25,755 nt of DNA from Oscillospiraceae bacterium (GCA_016296635.1 JAEDIZ010000019.1:1-25755); one strand, 5' to 3'; shown: positions 14,563 to 21,858, counted from the stretch's first letter. A program made the numbers and translations. The notes: generated by a model not told the origin, from the letters alone.

Positions 14563-15099
14563 ATGACAAAAACCTATTTTCTCGGTGCGAACACAGCAAA
14601 AGGTTTTTATTCTCTTTATGACGGCTTCTGCAGCGGGCCGGATGATTTTCTGTGGGTCATCAAGGGCGGGCCCGGCTGCGGCAAATCCAGCTTCATGCGA
14701 AAAATCGGCAAAGCCGCCGAGGATGCCGGGCTGGATGTGGAGTATGTGATCTGCTCCGGAGATCCGGATTCTCTGGATGGCGTGTACATCCCGGCGCTGC
14801 ACACCGGCTATGTGGACGGAACAAATCCACACATCATCGATGTGAAGCTGCCGGCGGCGGGCGGTGCTTATCTCGATCTCGGCAGATTCTATGATACGGC
14901 TGCGCTTATCCCGGATCGGAAGAAGATCGAATCTCTGATGCAGGGTTACCAGCAGGCATATCGGGACGCTTATGCTCATCTGCTGGAAGCAAAGCGTCTG
15001 CACGACGAGCTGGAAGCAGTCTACAACCCGCACGTGGATTTTGAAAGTGTTTACCGGCTGGCAGATGAACATATTGCAAAACTGAATCTTGAAAATTAA
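14563..15099 (+). CDS. Half-length P-loop ATPase of unknown function
   Basis: 178-residue protein with a clear Walker A loop, VIKGGPGCGKSSFMRKIG (GGPGCGKSS at 35-43), preceded by GANTAKGFYSLYDGF and followed by EYVICSGDPDSLDGVYIPAL and the VDGTNPHIIDVKLPAAGG segment. From memory this matches the N-terminal half of an uncharacterised firmicute ATPase family whose members are about 360 residues with two P-loop modules; here only the first module is present, ending in a helical, charged tail. No convincing Walker B is visible. GAGGG lies six bases before the ATG at 14563; an in-frame ATG at 14494 lies in the preceding hairpin. It follows recG without a promoter that I can see, so it may be co-transcribed. 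Whether it is a truncation or a natural single-domain form is open. Confidence 0.75.
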   Translation: MTKTYFLGANTAKGFYSLYDGFCSGPDDFLWVIKGGPGCGKSSFMRKIGKAAEDAGLDVEYVICSGDPDSLDGVYIPALHTGYVDGTNPHIIDVKLPAAGGAYLDLGRFYDTAALIPDRKKIESLMQGYQQAYRDAYAHLLEAKRLHDELEAVYNPHVDFESVYRLADEHIAKLNLEN

Positions 15100-15101
15100 C
15101 A

Positions 15102-15130
15102 TTGTAAGTCCGGGAAAAATGTTGTAAAAT
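15102..15130 (+). promoter_or_regulatory. Sigma-A-type promoter of gpmI
   Basis: TTGTAA (15102-15107), 17-base spacer and TAAAAT (15125-15130), directly after the stop codon of the ATPase gene and 43 bases before the gpmI start. Confidence 0.7.
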
Positions 15131-15173
15131 AAATTGGAAATTTTGAGAAACTACCAACTGGAGGCAATTACCA

Positions 15174-16739
15174 ATGAAAAAACCCATCGTTTTAGTCATT
15201 ATGGACGGCGTTGGCCGCGGCGACGGCGGCAGCGGTGACGCAGTCAAGGTTGCAAACACCCCCGTACTCGATAAGCTCATGGCCACCTGCCCCATGACCT
15301 ATCTGAAGGCCCACGGCACCGCCGTCGGTCTGCCCTCCGATGAGGATATGGGCAACAGTGAGGTCGGCCACAACGCCCTCGGCTGCGGTCAGGTTTACTC
15401 TCAGGGTGCAAAGCTCGTCGGCGAATCCATTGAAAACGGCAAGCTCTTCGAGTCCAAGGCATGGATCAGCCTCACCGAGAATGCTGCTTCCGGCAAGGCT
15501 CTGCATTTCCTCGGCCTGCTCTCCGACGGCAATGTACATTCCAACATCTCCCATCTGATTGCCCTTCTGCGCCATGCACGCAAGCAGAATCTCAAGAAGG
15601 TCTACTGCCACATTCTGCTGGATGGCCGAGATGTTCCCGCCACGTCCGCTCTGGAATATGTGCAGCAGCTCGAGGATGTTCTGGCAGAGCTGTCCGATGA
15701 GACTCATGAATACAAGATCGCTTCCGGCGGCGGCAGAATGGTCATCACCATGGACCGTTACGAAGCCAACTGGGGTATGGTCGAGCGCGGCTGGAAGACT
15801 CATGTGCAGGCCGACGGCCGTCAGTTCGCTTCCGCATCCGAAGCCATTGAAACCTACCGTGCAGAGAATCCCGGCATGATCGATCAGGATCTGCTACCCT
15901 TCGTTGTTGCAAAGGACGGCAAGCCCGTTGCAAAAATCGAAAACGGCGATTCCGTCATTCTCTTCAACTTCCGCGGCGACCGCGCGCAGGAAATCTCTCT
16001 GGCCTTCGACCGCAAGGAGTTTGACAAGTTTGACCGCGGCGATTACACCGGCGTTAAGTTTGCCGGTATGCTGCAGTATGACGGCGATCTGAAGATTCCC
16101 GAAAACTATCTCGTTGAGCCGCCCGTCATCAAGAACACCCTGACTGAAGTTCTCTGCGCCGCAGGTATCCGCGAATACGCCCTGTCCGAAACGCAGAAGT
16201 ACGGCCATGTCACCTATTTCTGGAACGGCAACCGCTCCGGCAAGGTAGACGAAAGCCTTGAAGTTTATGAAGAAATCCCCTCCGATGTCATCCCCTTTGA
16301 GCAGGCACCTGCCATGAAGTCCAAAGAGATCACCGATCGCATGGTTGAGGAAATGGCATCCGGCAAGTTCGACTTCCTGCGCTGCAACTACCCCAACGGC
16401 GACATGGTCGGTCACACCGGCGTCATGGAAGCTGTTGTCACCGCCATGGAATGCGTCGATGCAGGTCTCGGCCGCATTCTCGAAGCTGCTGACAAGTACG
16501 GCTACACCGTCTGCATCACTGCCGACCACGGCAATGCCGACCAGATGACAGAAACCAAGAAGGGCAAGACCTCCGTCCGCACCGCCCACTCTCTGAACCC
16601 CGTTCCTTTTATCATCTATGATAAGGATCAGAAGTTCGAGATCAAGGACGGCGCTTACGGCCTTGCAAACGTTGCCCCCACCGTTGTCAAGATGATGGGT
16701 CTCGAAGCCCCCGCCTGCTGGGAAGCTTCTATGATCTGA
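15174..16739 (+). CDS. gpmI: 2,3-bisphosphoglycerate-independent phosphoglycerate mutase
   Basis: 521-residue cofactor-independent phosphoglycerate mutase, which interconverts 3- and 2-phosphoglycerate in glycolysis and is manganese dependent. The alkaline-phosphatase-type core is shown by VIMDGVG (D11), the phosphorylated serine in DEDMGNSEVGHNALG (S62), the arginine-rich FNFRGDRAQE and the metal-binding ITADHGNADQM and RTAHSLNPVPFI segments near the C-terminus. Length is typical. GGAGG lies nine bases before the ATG. It has its own promoter and a strong terminator, and is a single-gene unit. Codon usage appears optimised, in line with a highly expressed enzyme. In spore formers this Mn-dependent enzyme is also linked to 3-phosphoglycerate storage in the forespore, which is known from Bacillus. 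Confidence 0.97.
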   Translation: MKKPIVLVIMDGVGRGDGGSGDAVKVANTPVLDKLMATCPMTYLKAHGTAVGLPSDEDMGNSEVGHNALGCGQVYSQGAKLVGESIENGKLFESKAWISLTENAASGKALHFLGLLSDGNVHSNISHLIALLRHARKQNLKKVYCHILLDGRDVPATSALEYVQQLEDVLAELSDETHEYKIASGGGRMVITMDRYEANWGMVERGWKTHVQADGRQFASASEAIETYRAENPGMIDQDLLPFVVAKDGKPVAKIENGDSVILFNFRGDRAQEISLAFDRKEFDKFDRGDYTGVKFAGMLQYDGDLKIPENYLVEPPVIKNTLTEVLCAAGIREYALSETQKYGHVTYFWNGNRSGKVDESLEVYEEIPSDVIPFEQAPAMKSKEITDRMVEEMASGKFDFLRCNYPNGDMVGHTGVMEAVVTAMECVDAGLGRILEAADKYGYTVCITADHGNADQMTETKKGKTSVRTAHSLNPVPFIIYDKDQKFEIKDGAYGLANVAPTVVKMMGLEAPACWEASMI

Positions 16740-16761
16740 TATTCAGCATCGTTTCTTTCCG

Positions 16762-16793
16762 GAACCGCCTGCCGCCCGGCAGGCGGTTCTTTT
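16762..16793 (+). terminator. Rho-independent terminator of gpmI
   Basis: Perfect 12-base stem (GAACCGCCTGCC and its complement) with a GCCC loop, followed by TTTT and further T-rich sequence, 22 bases after the gpmI stop. Confidence 0.93.
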
Positions 16794-16837
16794 CTCTTTG
16801 AAAACGCGTAAGTCGCCGTATGTTTACTTTTTTTCTC

Positions 16838-16866
16838 TTGTACTTTGCTCCATAATCGGTTAAAAT
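16838..16866 (+). promoter_or_regulatory. Sigma-A-type promoter of yloU-fakA
   Basis: TTGTAC (16838-16843), 17-base spacer and TAAAAT (16861-16866), 45 bases before the yloU start. Confidence 0.7.
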
Positions 16867-16911
16867 ACAGATACATTTGATTTTTTCACCGCTTGTAAAG
16901 GAGGGTATCCT

Positions 16912-17265
16912 ATGGTTCGTATGAAAACGGATTTAGGGTCTGTCACGGTTGACAGCGCCGTCTATACAAATATCGTTGGTCATGCCGCCACCAACTGTTT
17001 CGGTGTCAAGGGTATGGTTGTCCGCTCCATGACAGACGGTCTTGTGCATCTGCTGCGCAAAGAGGCTATGGGCAAAGGCGTGAAAGTAACTTACCACGAT
17101 GACAATTCGATTTCCATCGATCTTCATATTATGGTGGACAAGGGCGTGAATCTTAACGCCATCAGCAGTTCGATCATCAGCGAGGTACGCTATATTGTCA
17201 CCAAATCCACCGGAACCGAAGTCAGAACTGTGAATGTTTTTGTTGATTCCATTACCATAGATTGA
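16912..17265 (+). CDS. yloU: Asp23/Gls24-family envelope stress protein YloU
   Basis: 117-residue member of the Asp23/Gls24 family. The pattern GSVTVDSAVYTNIVGHAATNCFGVKGM and the later VDLHIMVDKGVNLNAISSSIISEVRYIVTKSTGTEV-like stretch are typical, here with SIDLHIMVDKGVNLN. Family members are cytoplasmic or membrane-associated proteins tied to cell-envelope homeostasis; the mechanism is not known. AAAGGAGGG precedes the ATG. It lies 37 bases before fakA, the conserved yloU-yloV order of Firmicutes, and shares its promoter. Confidence 0.93.
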   Translation: MVRMKTDLGSVTVDSAVYTNIVGHAATNCFGVKGMVVRSMTDGLVHLLRKEAMGKGVKVTYHDDNSISIDLHIMVDKGVNLNAISSSIISEVRYIVTKSTGTEVRTVNVFVDSITID

Positions 17266-17289
17266 GTTATGCGCAGCCCCTGCGTACAC

Positions 17290-17305
17290 GGAGGTGTAAA
17301 TCTTG
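17290..17305 (+). promoter_or_regulatory. Ribosome binding site that fixes a TTG start for fakA
   Basis: GGAGGTG (17290-17296) lies six bases before TTG at 17303. No ATG or GTG in this frame is near, and the downstream residues SQIIDGAAYKRMM match the usual FakA N-terminus, so the rare TTG start is well supported. Confidence 0.8.
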
Positions 17306-18964
17306 AGTCAGATTATCGATGGTGCAGCCTATAAGCGCATGATGCTGAATGCCGCTGCTGCAACCGAGATTCAAAAAATACGGATCAATGAACTGAATGT
17401 ATTTCCGGTTCCCGATGGGGACACCGGCACAAATATGAGTATGACGCTCTGCGCCGCTGCAGCCGATCTGCGAAAGCATGAAACGCTGACGCTGGAGCAG
17501 GCTGCGGATATCACCGCATCTGCCCTTCTGCGCGGCGCCCGCGGCAATTCCGGCGTCATTCTGTCGCTTCTTTTCGGCAGCGTTTTTTCAAAAGCTCTGA
17601 AAAATGCCGGTCAGGTTGACGGCAAGGCCTTCGCCGATGCGCTGACTGCCGGCGTGGAAAAGGCATACAAAGCCGTCATGAACCCCGCAGAAGGCACGAT
17701 TCTTACCGTCTCCCGGCTGACGGCGGATGCCGCCCGTGATCTGGCGCAGGAGAACAATGACATCGAATACGTTTTGGAAAATGCACTGACCACCGCCCGT
17801 GCAGCGTTGGAAAACACCGTCAATCAGAATCCGGTTCTCAAAAAAGCCGGTGTTGTGGATGCCGGCGGCATGGGTCTTGTGGTTATTCTGGAGGGTATGC
17901 TGCAGAGCCTGCAGGGTACCGACCTGACGAATGAAGTTCCTGCGGAAACAAACGCGCAGGCTGACTTTGCCGCATTTGACTCTGAGGACATTACCTTTGC
18001 ATTCGATACCGTTTTCATCATCCGGAAAAATTCCGATGTTTCTTTGGAGCCGCTGCGTCAGTATCTGAACAGCATCGGTGACAGCCTTGTCATCGGCGAT
18101 GATGACGAAGCGTTTAAGGTACATGTTCACACCAACGATCCCGGCGATGCCATGCGTGAAGCGCAGAAATACGGCACGCTGGAGCTGGCAAAGATTGAAA
18201 ACATGCGTATGCAGCACGATGATCTGGCTGCAGGCCGGAAGGCAAGAAGCACGGATGATCTGGACGCAATCGAGGCAGAACTGGAAAATACATCTGTTCC
18301 CGTTTCCAAACCCTACGGCTCCGTTGCCGTCTGCGCAGGCCCCGGTCTTGCCGAAGTATTCCGTGATCTTGGCGTCGACAATATCATTCAAGGTGGTCAG
18401 ACCATGAACCCCTCCACGGAGGATATCTTGGCTGCCATTGAAAAAACGCCGGCTGAAACTGTTTTTGTTCTTCCGAACAACAAGAACATCATCATGGCCG
18501 CGGAGTCCGCTGCAGAGCTTTCCAGTCGCAATGTCATTGTCATCCCCAGTAAGACCGTGCCGCAGGGTATGTCCGCCATGCTGTGCTTTGAAGAGGCCTT
18601 GAGCCCGGAAGAAAACCGGGATGCCATGATTGAGGTTCTTCCCAATGTTTCTACCATGCAGATTACATACGCCGCAAGGAACTCCGATTTTGACGGTTTT
18701 GAGATCTGCGAGGGTGACTACCTCGGACTCGCAAACGGAGTGCTGCTCGGCACGACCCATGATATCCGCGAGCTGCTGGAAAAGATGGCCGACAGCGTGC
18801 AGGAAAGCGGCAAGGAATTTGTTACCATCTTCTATGGCGCCGATATTTCGGAAGCGGATGCAAATGCGGCTTTGGAACTCTTCCAAAACCATGCGCCGGA
18901 TGCCGAGATTAATCTGGTATACGGCGGTCAGCCGATCTACTACTATCTGATTTCAGCAGAATAA
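17303..18964 (+). CDS. fakA: Fatty acid kinase catalytic subunit FakA (DAK2 domain, YloV)
   Basis: 553-residue DAK2-domain protein. FakA phosphorylates fatty acids held by FakB to acyl-phosphate, for entry into phospholipid synthesis by the PlsX/PlsY route. The N-terminal DAK2/DhaL domain has the metal- and ATP-binding NVFPVPDGDTGTNMSMTL (D38, D40) and LLRGARGNSGVILSLL (76-90), plus the VVDAGGMGLV segment near 190. A middle domain (about 225-330) contains HVHTNDPGDAM and the C-terminal part (330-553) is DegV/FakB-like in fold by family. Translation starts at TTG with a strong GGAGGTG site. It is the second gene after yloU. No fakB is in the window. Length is normal and no catalytic residue appears missing. 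Confidence 0.93.
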   Translation: MSQIIDGAAYKRMMLNAAAATEIQKIRINELNVFPVPDGDTGTNMSMTLCAAAADLRKHETLTLEQAADITASALLRGARGNSGVILSLLFGSVFSKALKNAGQVDGKAFADALTAGVEKAYKAVMNPAEGTILTVSRLTADAARDLAQENNDIEYVLENALTTARAALENTVNQNPVLKKAGVVDAGGMGLVVILEGMLQSLQGTDLTNEVPAETNAQADFAAFDSEDITFAFDTVFIIRKNSDVSLEPLRQYLNSIGDSLVIGDDDEAFKVHVHTNDPGDAMREAQKYGTLELAKIENMRMQHDDLAAGRKARSTDDLDAIEAELENTSVPVSKPYGSVAVCAGPGLAEVFRDLGVDNIIQGGQTMNPSTEDILAAIEKTPAETVFVLPNNKNIIMAAESAAELSSRNVIVIPSKTVPQGMSAMLCFEEALSPEENRDAMIEVLPNVSTMQITYAARNSDFDGFEICEGDYLGLANGVLLGTTHDIRELLEKMADSVQESGKEFVTIFYGADISEADANAALELFQNHAPDAEINLVYGGQPIYYYLISAE

Positions 18965-18973
18965 ACAGAAAGC

Positions 18974-19004
18974 AAACCGCCGTCGGCAATGCCGACGGCG
19001 GTTT
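18974..19004. terminator. Strong hairpin between fakA and htrA, probably htrA terminator
   Basis: Perfect 14-base stem (AAACCGCCGTCGGC and its complement) with an AAT loop. On the minus strand it is followed by a T-rich TTTGCTTTCTGTTT stretch, so it may end the htrA transcript; on the plus strand only TTT follows. It stands in tandem with the next hairpin. Confidence 0.65.
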
Positions 19005-19019
19005 ATCCGCTTAACTGTG

Positions 19020-19049
19020 CGCCCCACTTTATTGTGGGGCGTCTTTTTT
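19020..19049 (+). terminator. Rho-independent terminator of yloU-fakA
   Basis: Eight-base stem CGCCCCAC/GTGGGGCG with a six-base loop, followed by TC and six Ts on the plus strand. It lies four bases from the htrA stop codon, so the two converging genes use separate, tandem hairpins. Confidence 0.85.
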
Positions 19050-19053
19050 CATG

Positions 19054-20478
19054 TTATCCGCCGAAGCCGAACCCGAAACCGAAGGGCCAGTTAAAATCGA
19101 AAGGCATACTGTCCTGCCCGTTTTCGGGATTCGTCGGACTGGACTCTGACGGCGCCTGTGTATCGGGAGCCGCAGTCTCATCTGGTACTTTTGTTTCCAG
19201 ATCCTTTGGACGCTCATCCAATGTCACCGGCAGATTCAGTTCCGCTCCGCCGCGGTACACCGTTAACACAATGGTATCACCGGCTTTGTGCTTGTTCAGA
19301 GCCGCCACAAGGTCAGTATAACAGCCGACCTTTCTTTCATTCAGCGCGGTAATGATATCGCCCTCCTGCAGCCCTGCGGCCTCTGCGCAGCTTCCTTCCG
19401 TCACGGAACGCACCATAGACCCAACCGGCAGACCGTAATTATTTGCCGTTGCCGAATCCAGATCTTTTGTCGTGATGCCCAGATACGGGCGATTCTTCAC
19501 ATAACCGTATTCCTGTATATCATAAACAATGCGCATGGCATCGTTAACGGGAATTGCAAAGTTGATGCTCTCGATGCTGGCACCGGTCGAGGATTGACCG
19601 GATCTTTTTGCTGTTGTGATGCCGATCACATTGCCGTTCATATCAAACAGCGGGCCGCCGGAATTGCCGGAGTTGATGGCTGCATCCGTCTGCAGCATAT
19701 TGATGGGCGTACCATCAATGTTAATCTCACGATCCAAAGCGCTGACATAACCTACCGTCATGGTAAAGGTCAGTTCAAACAGCGGATTACCGATGGCAAT
19801 CACCTGCTCGCCGACTTCAATCTGGTCGGAATCGCCGACATGAACATACTGCAGATTCTCCGCATCGATCTTCAGCAGTGCTACGTCATTCATCGTATCT
19901 GCGCCGACGATCTGTGCATCATACTCTGTACCGTCATAAAGTTTGACGGTAACAGAAGTTGCATCCTCAACTACATGGTTGTTTGTCACGATGTAGCCGT
20001 CCTGCGTCAGCACAAAGCCGCTGCCGGAGCAGGCCGCCGTTGCAACCTGACCGTAAATATTGGTTGTGATCTGTGTTGTAATACCGCAGACTGCACCGAC
20101 ATTCATCGCATAAACATCACGCGGCGTCAGCTGCTTCTGACCGGCATTGGAAGGAAGTGCTTCAGGCAGTGGAGAAAGAGCCAGCTGATAACTGGCGGTT
20201 TCCTGTTCCTCTGTCTGTTGGGACTTCGCAGCTGTTTTCTCCGCCTGACGGGAATTTTTTTCGCTGATGTCAGCAATAATATGGCTAAGGCCGGCGCCGC
20301 CAAGTCCTGCAACGATTGCAACCGCTACCAGAAGCGCCGTGATCTTCAGTCCGGTATGCTTCTTTTTCGGCTTTTCTTCCTGTGCCGGCTGCTGCCGATA
20401 GGCATAGTTGTAGGCACCGCTCTGTCGGTTTTCCTCCGGCTCAAAGGTATAATTCATTTTCTCATCGTAATGCTCCAT
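19054..20478 (-). CDS. htrA: Membrane-anchored HtrA/DegP-like serine protease with PDZ domain
   Basis: 474-residue protease that degrades misfolded proteins outside the membrane. Residues 1-42 are a cytoplasmic, charged tail, 44-66 a single membrane helix (ITALLVAVAIVAGLGGAGL), and 115-325 a trypsin-like domain with a complete triad: H168 in VTNNHVVED, D198 in TMNDVALLKI and S273 in INSGNSGGPLFD. One PDZ domain (about 335-420) includes the GSMVRSVTEGSCAEAAGLQEGDIITALN peptide-binding groove. The C-terminus is a low-complexity Pro/Glu/Ser stretch (431-458) ending in an aromatic-glycine tail, FDFNWPFGFGFGFGG. AAAGGAG lies eight bases before the ATG, directly next to a palindrome. It is transcribed alone from its own promoter. 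The gene symbol reflects the family; the organism may have paralogues. Confidence 0.93.
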   Translation of the reverse strand: MEHYDEKMNYTFEPEENRQSGAYNYAYRQQPAQEEKPKKKHTGLKITALLVAVAIVAGLGGAGLSHIIADISEKNSRQAEKTAAKSQQTEEQETASYQLALSPLPEALPSNAGQKQLTPRDVYAMNVGAVCGITTQITTNIYGQVATAACSGSGFVLTQDGYIVTNNHVVEDATSVTVKLYDGTEYDAQIVGADTMNDVALLKIDAENLQYVHVGDSDQIEVGEQVIAIGNPLFELTFTMTVGYVSALDREINIDGTPINMLQTDAAINSGNSGGPLFDMNGNVIGITTAKRSGQSSTGASIESINFAIPVNDAMRIVYDIQEYGYVKNRPYLGITTKDLDSATANNYGLPVGSMVRSVTEGSCAEAAGLQEGDIITALNERKVGCYTDLVAALNKHKAGDTIVLTVYRGGAELNLPVTLDERPKDLETKVPDETAAPDTQAPSESSPTNPENGQDSMPFDFNWPFGFGFGFGG

Positions 20479-20494
20479 GATGATCGCTCCTTTG

Positions 20495-20508
20495 ATCCCG
20501 ATCGGGAT
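20495..20508. promoter_or_regulatory. Perfect palindrome next to the htrA ribosome binding site
   Basis: ATCCCGATCGGGAT, one base from the AAAGGAG of htrA, in the predicted 5' leader. On the plus strand it is followed by seven Ts, and so would look like a small terminator, but no gene ends there. It could be an operator or an mRNA stem that controls access to the ribosome site. It does not match CIRCE or CtsR operators. Confidence 0.45.
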
Positions 20509-20604
20509 TTTTTTATGTTAGAATCGTACTGCCTATTTATGAAAAAAATGTGACGCGCAGAATAACGATTTTTGAACATTGCAAAATTCTTTTGTTGTGG
20601 TTTC

Positions 20605-20633
20605 ATTTTAGCGCATCATAACTCAATCAGCAA
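20605..20633 (-). promoter_or_regulatory. Sigma-A-type promoter of htrA
   Basis: TTGCTG (20633-20628), 17-base spacer and TAAAAT (20610-20605) on the minus strand, giving a leader of about 120 bases that contains the palindrome at 20495-20508. Confidence 0.6.
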
Positions 20634-20661
20634 GCAGTTTTTAAAAAAACGAATTTAGCTC

Positions 20662-20690
20662 TTGACATTTTCAACCTTTTTGTGTATTAT
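20662..20690 (+). promoter_or_regulatory. Promoter of the tRNA-Ser gene
   Basis: Perfect TTGACA (20662-20667), 17-base spacer and TATTAT (20685-20690); a perfect TATAAT overlaps it at 20688-20693 with a 20-base spacer. It starts transcription about 30 bases before the tRNA. It is divergent from the htrA promoter, 28 bases away. Confidence 0.8.
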
Positions 20691-20730
20691 AATCAAGCTG
20701 TTTCGGAAGTGACAGAAACAGTTACCATTT

Positions 20731-20822
20731 GGAGTGGTATCGAAGCGGTCATAACGAGCACGACTGGAAATCGTGTGGCCGTGTTGAGCGGCCCGAGGGT
20801 TCGAATCCCTCCCACTCCGCCA
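20731..20822 (+). tRNA. tRNA-Ser (anticodon GGA)
   Basis: Ninety-two bases including an encoded CCA. The acceptor arms GGAGTGG and CCACTCC pair fully. The anticodon stem CACGA/TCGTG holds the loop CTGGAAA with anticodon GGA (20766-20768), reading UCC and UCU. A long class II variable arm (GGCCG/CGGCC) and the T arm GAGGG-TTCGAAT-CCCTC confirm a serine tRNA. It has its own promoter and terminator. Confidence 0.97.
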
Positions 20823-20825
20823 AAA

Positions 20826-20859
20826 AACATCCTCTTGCTTTGCAGGAGGGTGTTTTTTT
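20826..20859 (+). terminator. Rho-independent terminator of tRNA-Ser
   Basis: Thirteen-base stem with two G-T pairs (AACATCCTCTTGC against GCAGGAGGGTGTT), TTT loop and a run of seven Ts, starting four bases after the CCA end. Confidence 0.88.
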
Positions 20860-20864
20860 ACTTT

Positions 20865-20943
20865 GGAGGGATTCGAAAGGCGGCACCTTGGTGACAGTCC
20901 GATGGACTGTCGCAACCGCCGTGGGAGAATCCCTCCCCTCCGC
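20865..20943. repeat. Folded element with partial repeat of the tRNA-Ser 3' end
   Basis: An outer 10-base stem (GGAGGGATTC at 20865-20874 with GAATCCCTCC at 20927-20936) encloses a GGCGG/CCGCC stem (20879-20883 with 20916-20920), which in turn holds two hairpins: CACC-TT-GGTG (20884-20893) and ACAGTCC-GAT-GGACTGT (20894-20910). The fold is about 72 bases. Its 3' side, GAATCCCTCCC plus CTCCGC (20927-20943), repeats the tRNA-Ser 3' end at 20803-20820 with one base missing. It could be an RNA, a small repeated element or an integration scar. The rest of the gap, 20944-21127, is AT-rich and holds no convincing gene. Confidence 0.6.
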
Positions 20944-21127
20944 GCCTTTTTATGAGGCGGCGCAAATCATCCGGGTTGGATAACCGAATCATTTTGAATT
21001 ATCAACAGCAAAATTCTCCAAGTATTTCTTTGGTATCAATTGCTGATATTCGGGATTATTTTCACCATGATCATTTTTCCATTCCACTTACATTTTTTCA
21101 TACTGCTTTCTCCTATCAGAAGCACCG

Positions 21128-21168
21128 AAAAGCCGGGCAGTCTGTATGAAACCGTGAGACTGCCCGGC
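21128..21168 (-). terminator. Terminator of the C39-like peptidase gene
   Basis: Perfect 12-base stem (GCCGGGCAGTCT and its complement, 21132-21143 with 21157-21168) with a 13-base loop, followed on the minus strand by TTTT. It starts 16 bases after the peptidase stop codon. Confidence 0.8.
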
Positions 21169-21184
21169 ACATGAACCCTATCAG

Positions 21185-21832
21185 TTATACGATGACAAAA
21201 CCAGCGCTCTTTGAGAAGGGAGAACAACCCCAGCCGGTGTTTTCGGCGGTGCTTCCTTTGTAAAGCGAATCAAGAACCGTCTGCATATCGACAAATTGAA
21301 CGCCGTCACGCGTCTTGTTCGTGCCGCTGTTGGCGATCAGAATCCGGCCCTGTTCGTCATAGCCCACGGCCATGACATAGTGCTCCCCGGTCGAGAAGGG
21401 ATTCGCTTCGGTGTACGGATGCGACCAGAAAATCACGGGATGACCGGAGGCAAGCGCTCTGTCAATCCTCTCCCCGGCCGCTGCAATCCCGGCCTCGTCC
21501 GCAACAACGCCGTAGGCTGCCGCGCTGACTCCGAGCGAGCGGAGAATCTCCGCGATCCCGCCTGCCGACTGATACCAGTCATGGGCTTCGTCCGGCACAC
21601 CGTGAACTTTTACACAGTATTCGATCTCTCTGTGCGGGTCAATGTCCACCCCGTGGAGCATAGCGGCCATTGCGCAGCAGCAGTGTCCGCAGCCGTTCAT
21701 CCGCACATACTGGGCATATTGCCCATTCTGCCAGTCGCTCTGCAGCCATACGGGCGTTTCATGCCCGCACACCGACACGACGGCCGGTATGTTGTCGATG
21801 CCGGTCTTTCTGAAGGTGACAATGCCGTTCAT
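21185..21832 (-). CDS. C39-like cysteine peptidase domain protein
   Basis: 215-residue papain-like protein of the peptidase C39-like type. The probable catalytic residues are C48 in MNGCGHCCCAMAAMLHG, with the oxyanion Gln in WLQSDW (Q31), H151 in GEHYVMAVGYDEQGRILIANSG and N168. The HPVIFWSHP segment before the histidine is also typical of the fold. There is no signal peptide, membrane helix or transporter domain, so unlike most family members it appears to be cytoplasmic, or exported by another route. AGGAGG lies six bases before the ATG, and a terminator follows, which argues for a functional gene. It lies between a decayed gene and the tRNA-Ser islet. The substrate is unknown; a bacteriocin leader peptidase is not suggested by the neighbours. 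Confidence 0.78.
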   Translation of the reverse strand: MNGIVTFRKTGIDNIPAVVSVCGHETPVWLQSDWQNGQYAQYVRMNGCGHCCCAMAAMLHGVDIDPHREIEYCVKVHGVPDEAHDWYQSAGGIAEILRSLGVSAAAYGVVADEAGIAAAGERIDRALASGHPVIFWSHPYTEANPFSTGEHYVMAVGYDEQGRILIANSGTNKTRDGVQFVDMQTVLDSLYKGSTAENTGWGCSPFSKSAGFVIV

Positions 21833-21858
21833 GTTTTTCCTCCTGAAAATGGTTTCAT

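Noticed and set aside
17588..18892. 434-codon minus-strand frame opposite fakA
   Set aside because: Antisense to a gene with clear DAK2 motifs; composition is typical of a shadow frame.
20655..20915. Minus-strand 86-codon frame over the tRNA-Ser gene
   Set aside because: The GRDSNPR-like peptide is the usual artefact of translating the complement of a tRNA.
20729..20983. Plus-strand 84-codon frame starting in tRNA-Ser and running into the folded element
   Set aside because: It overlaps the tRNA and its terminator; no coding signal.
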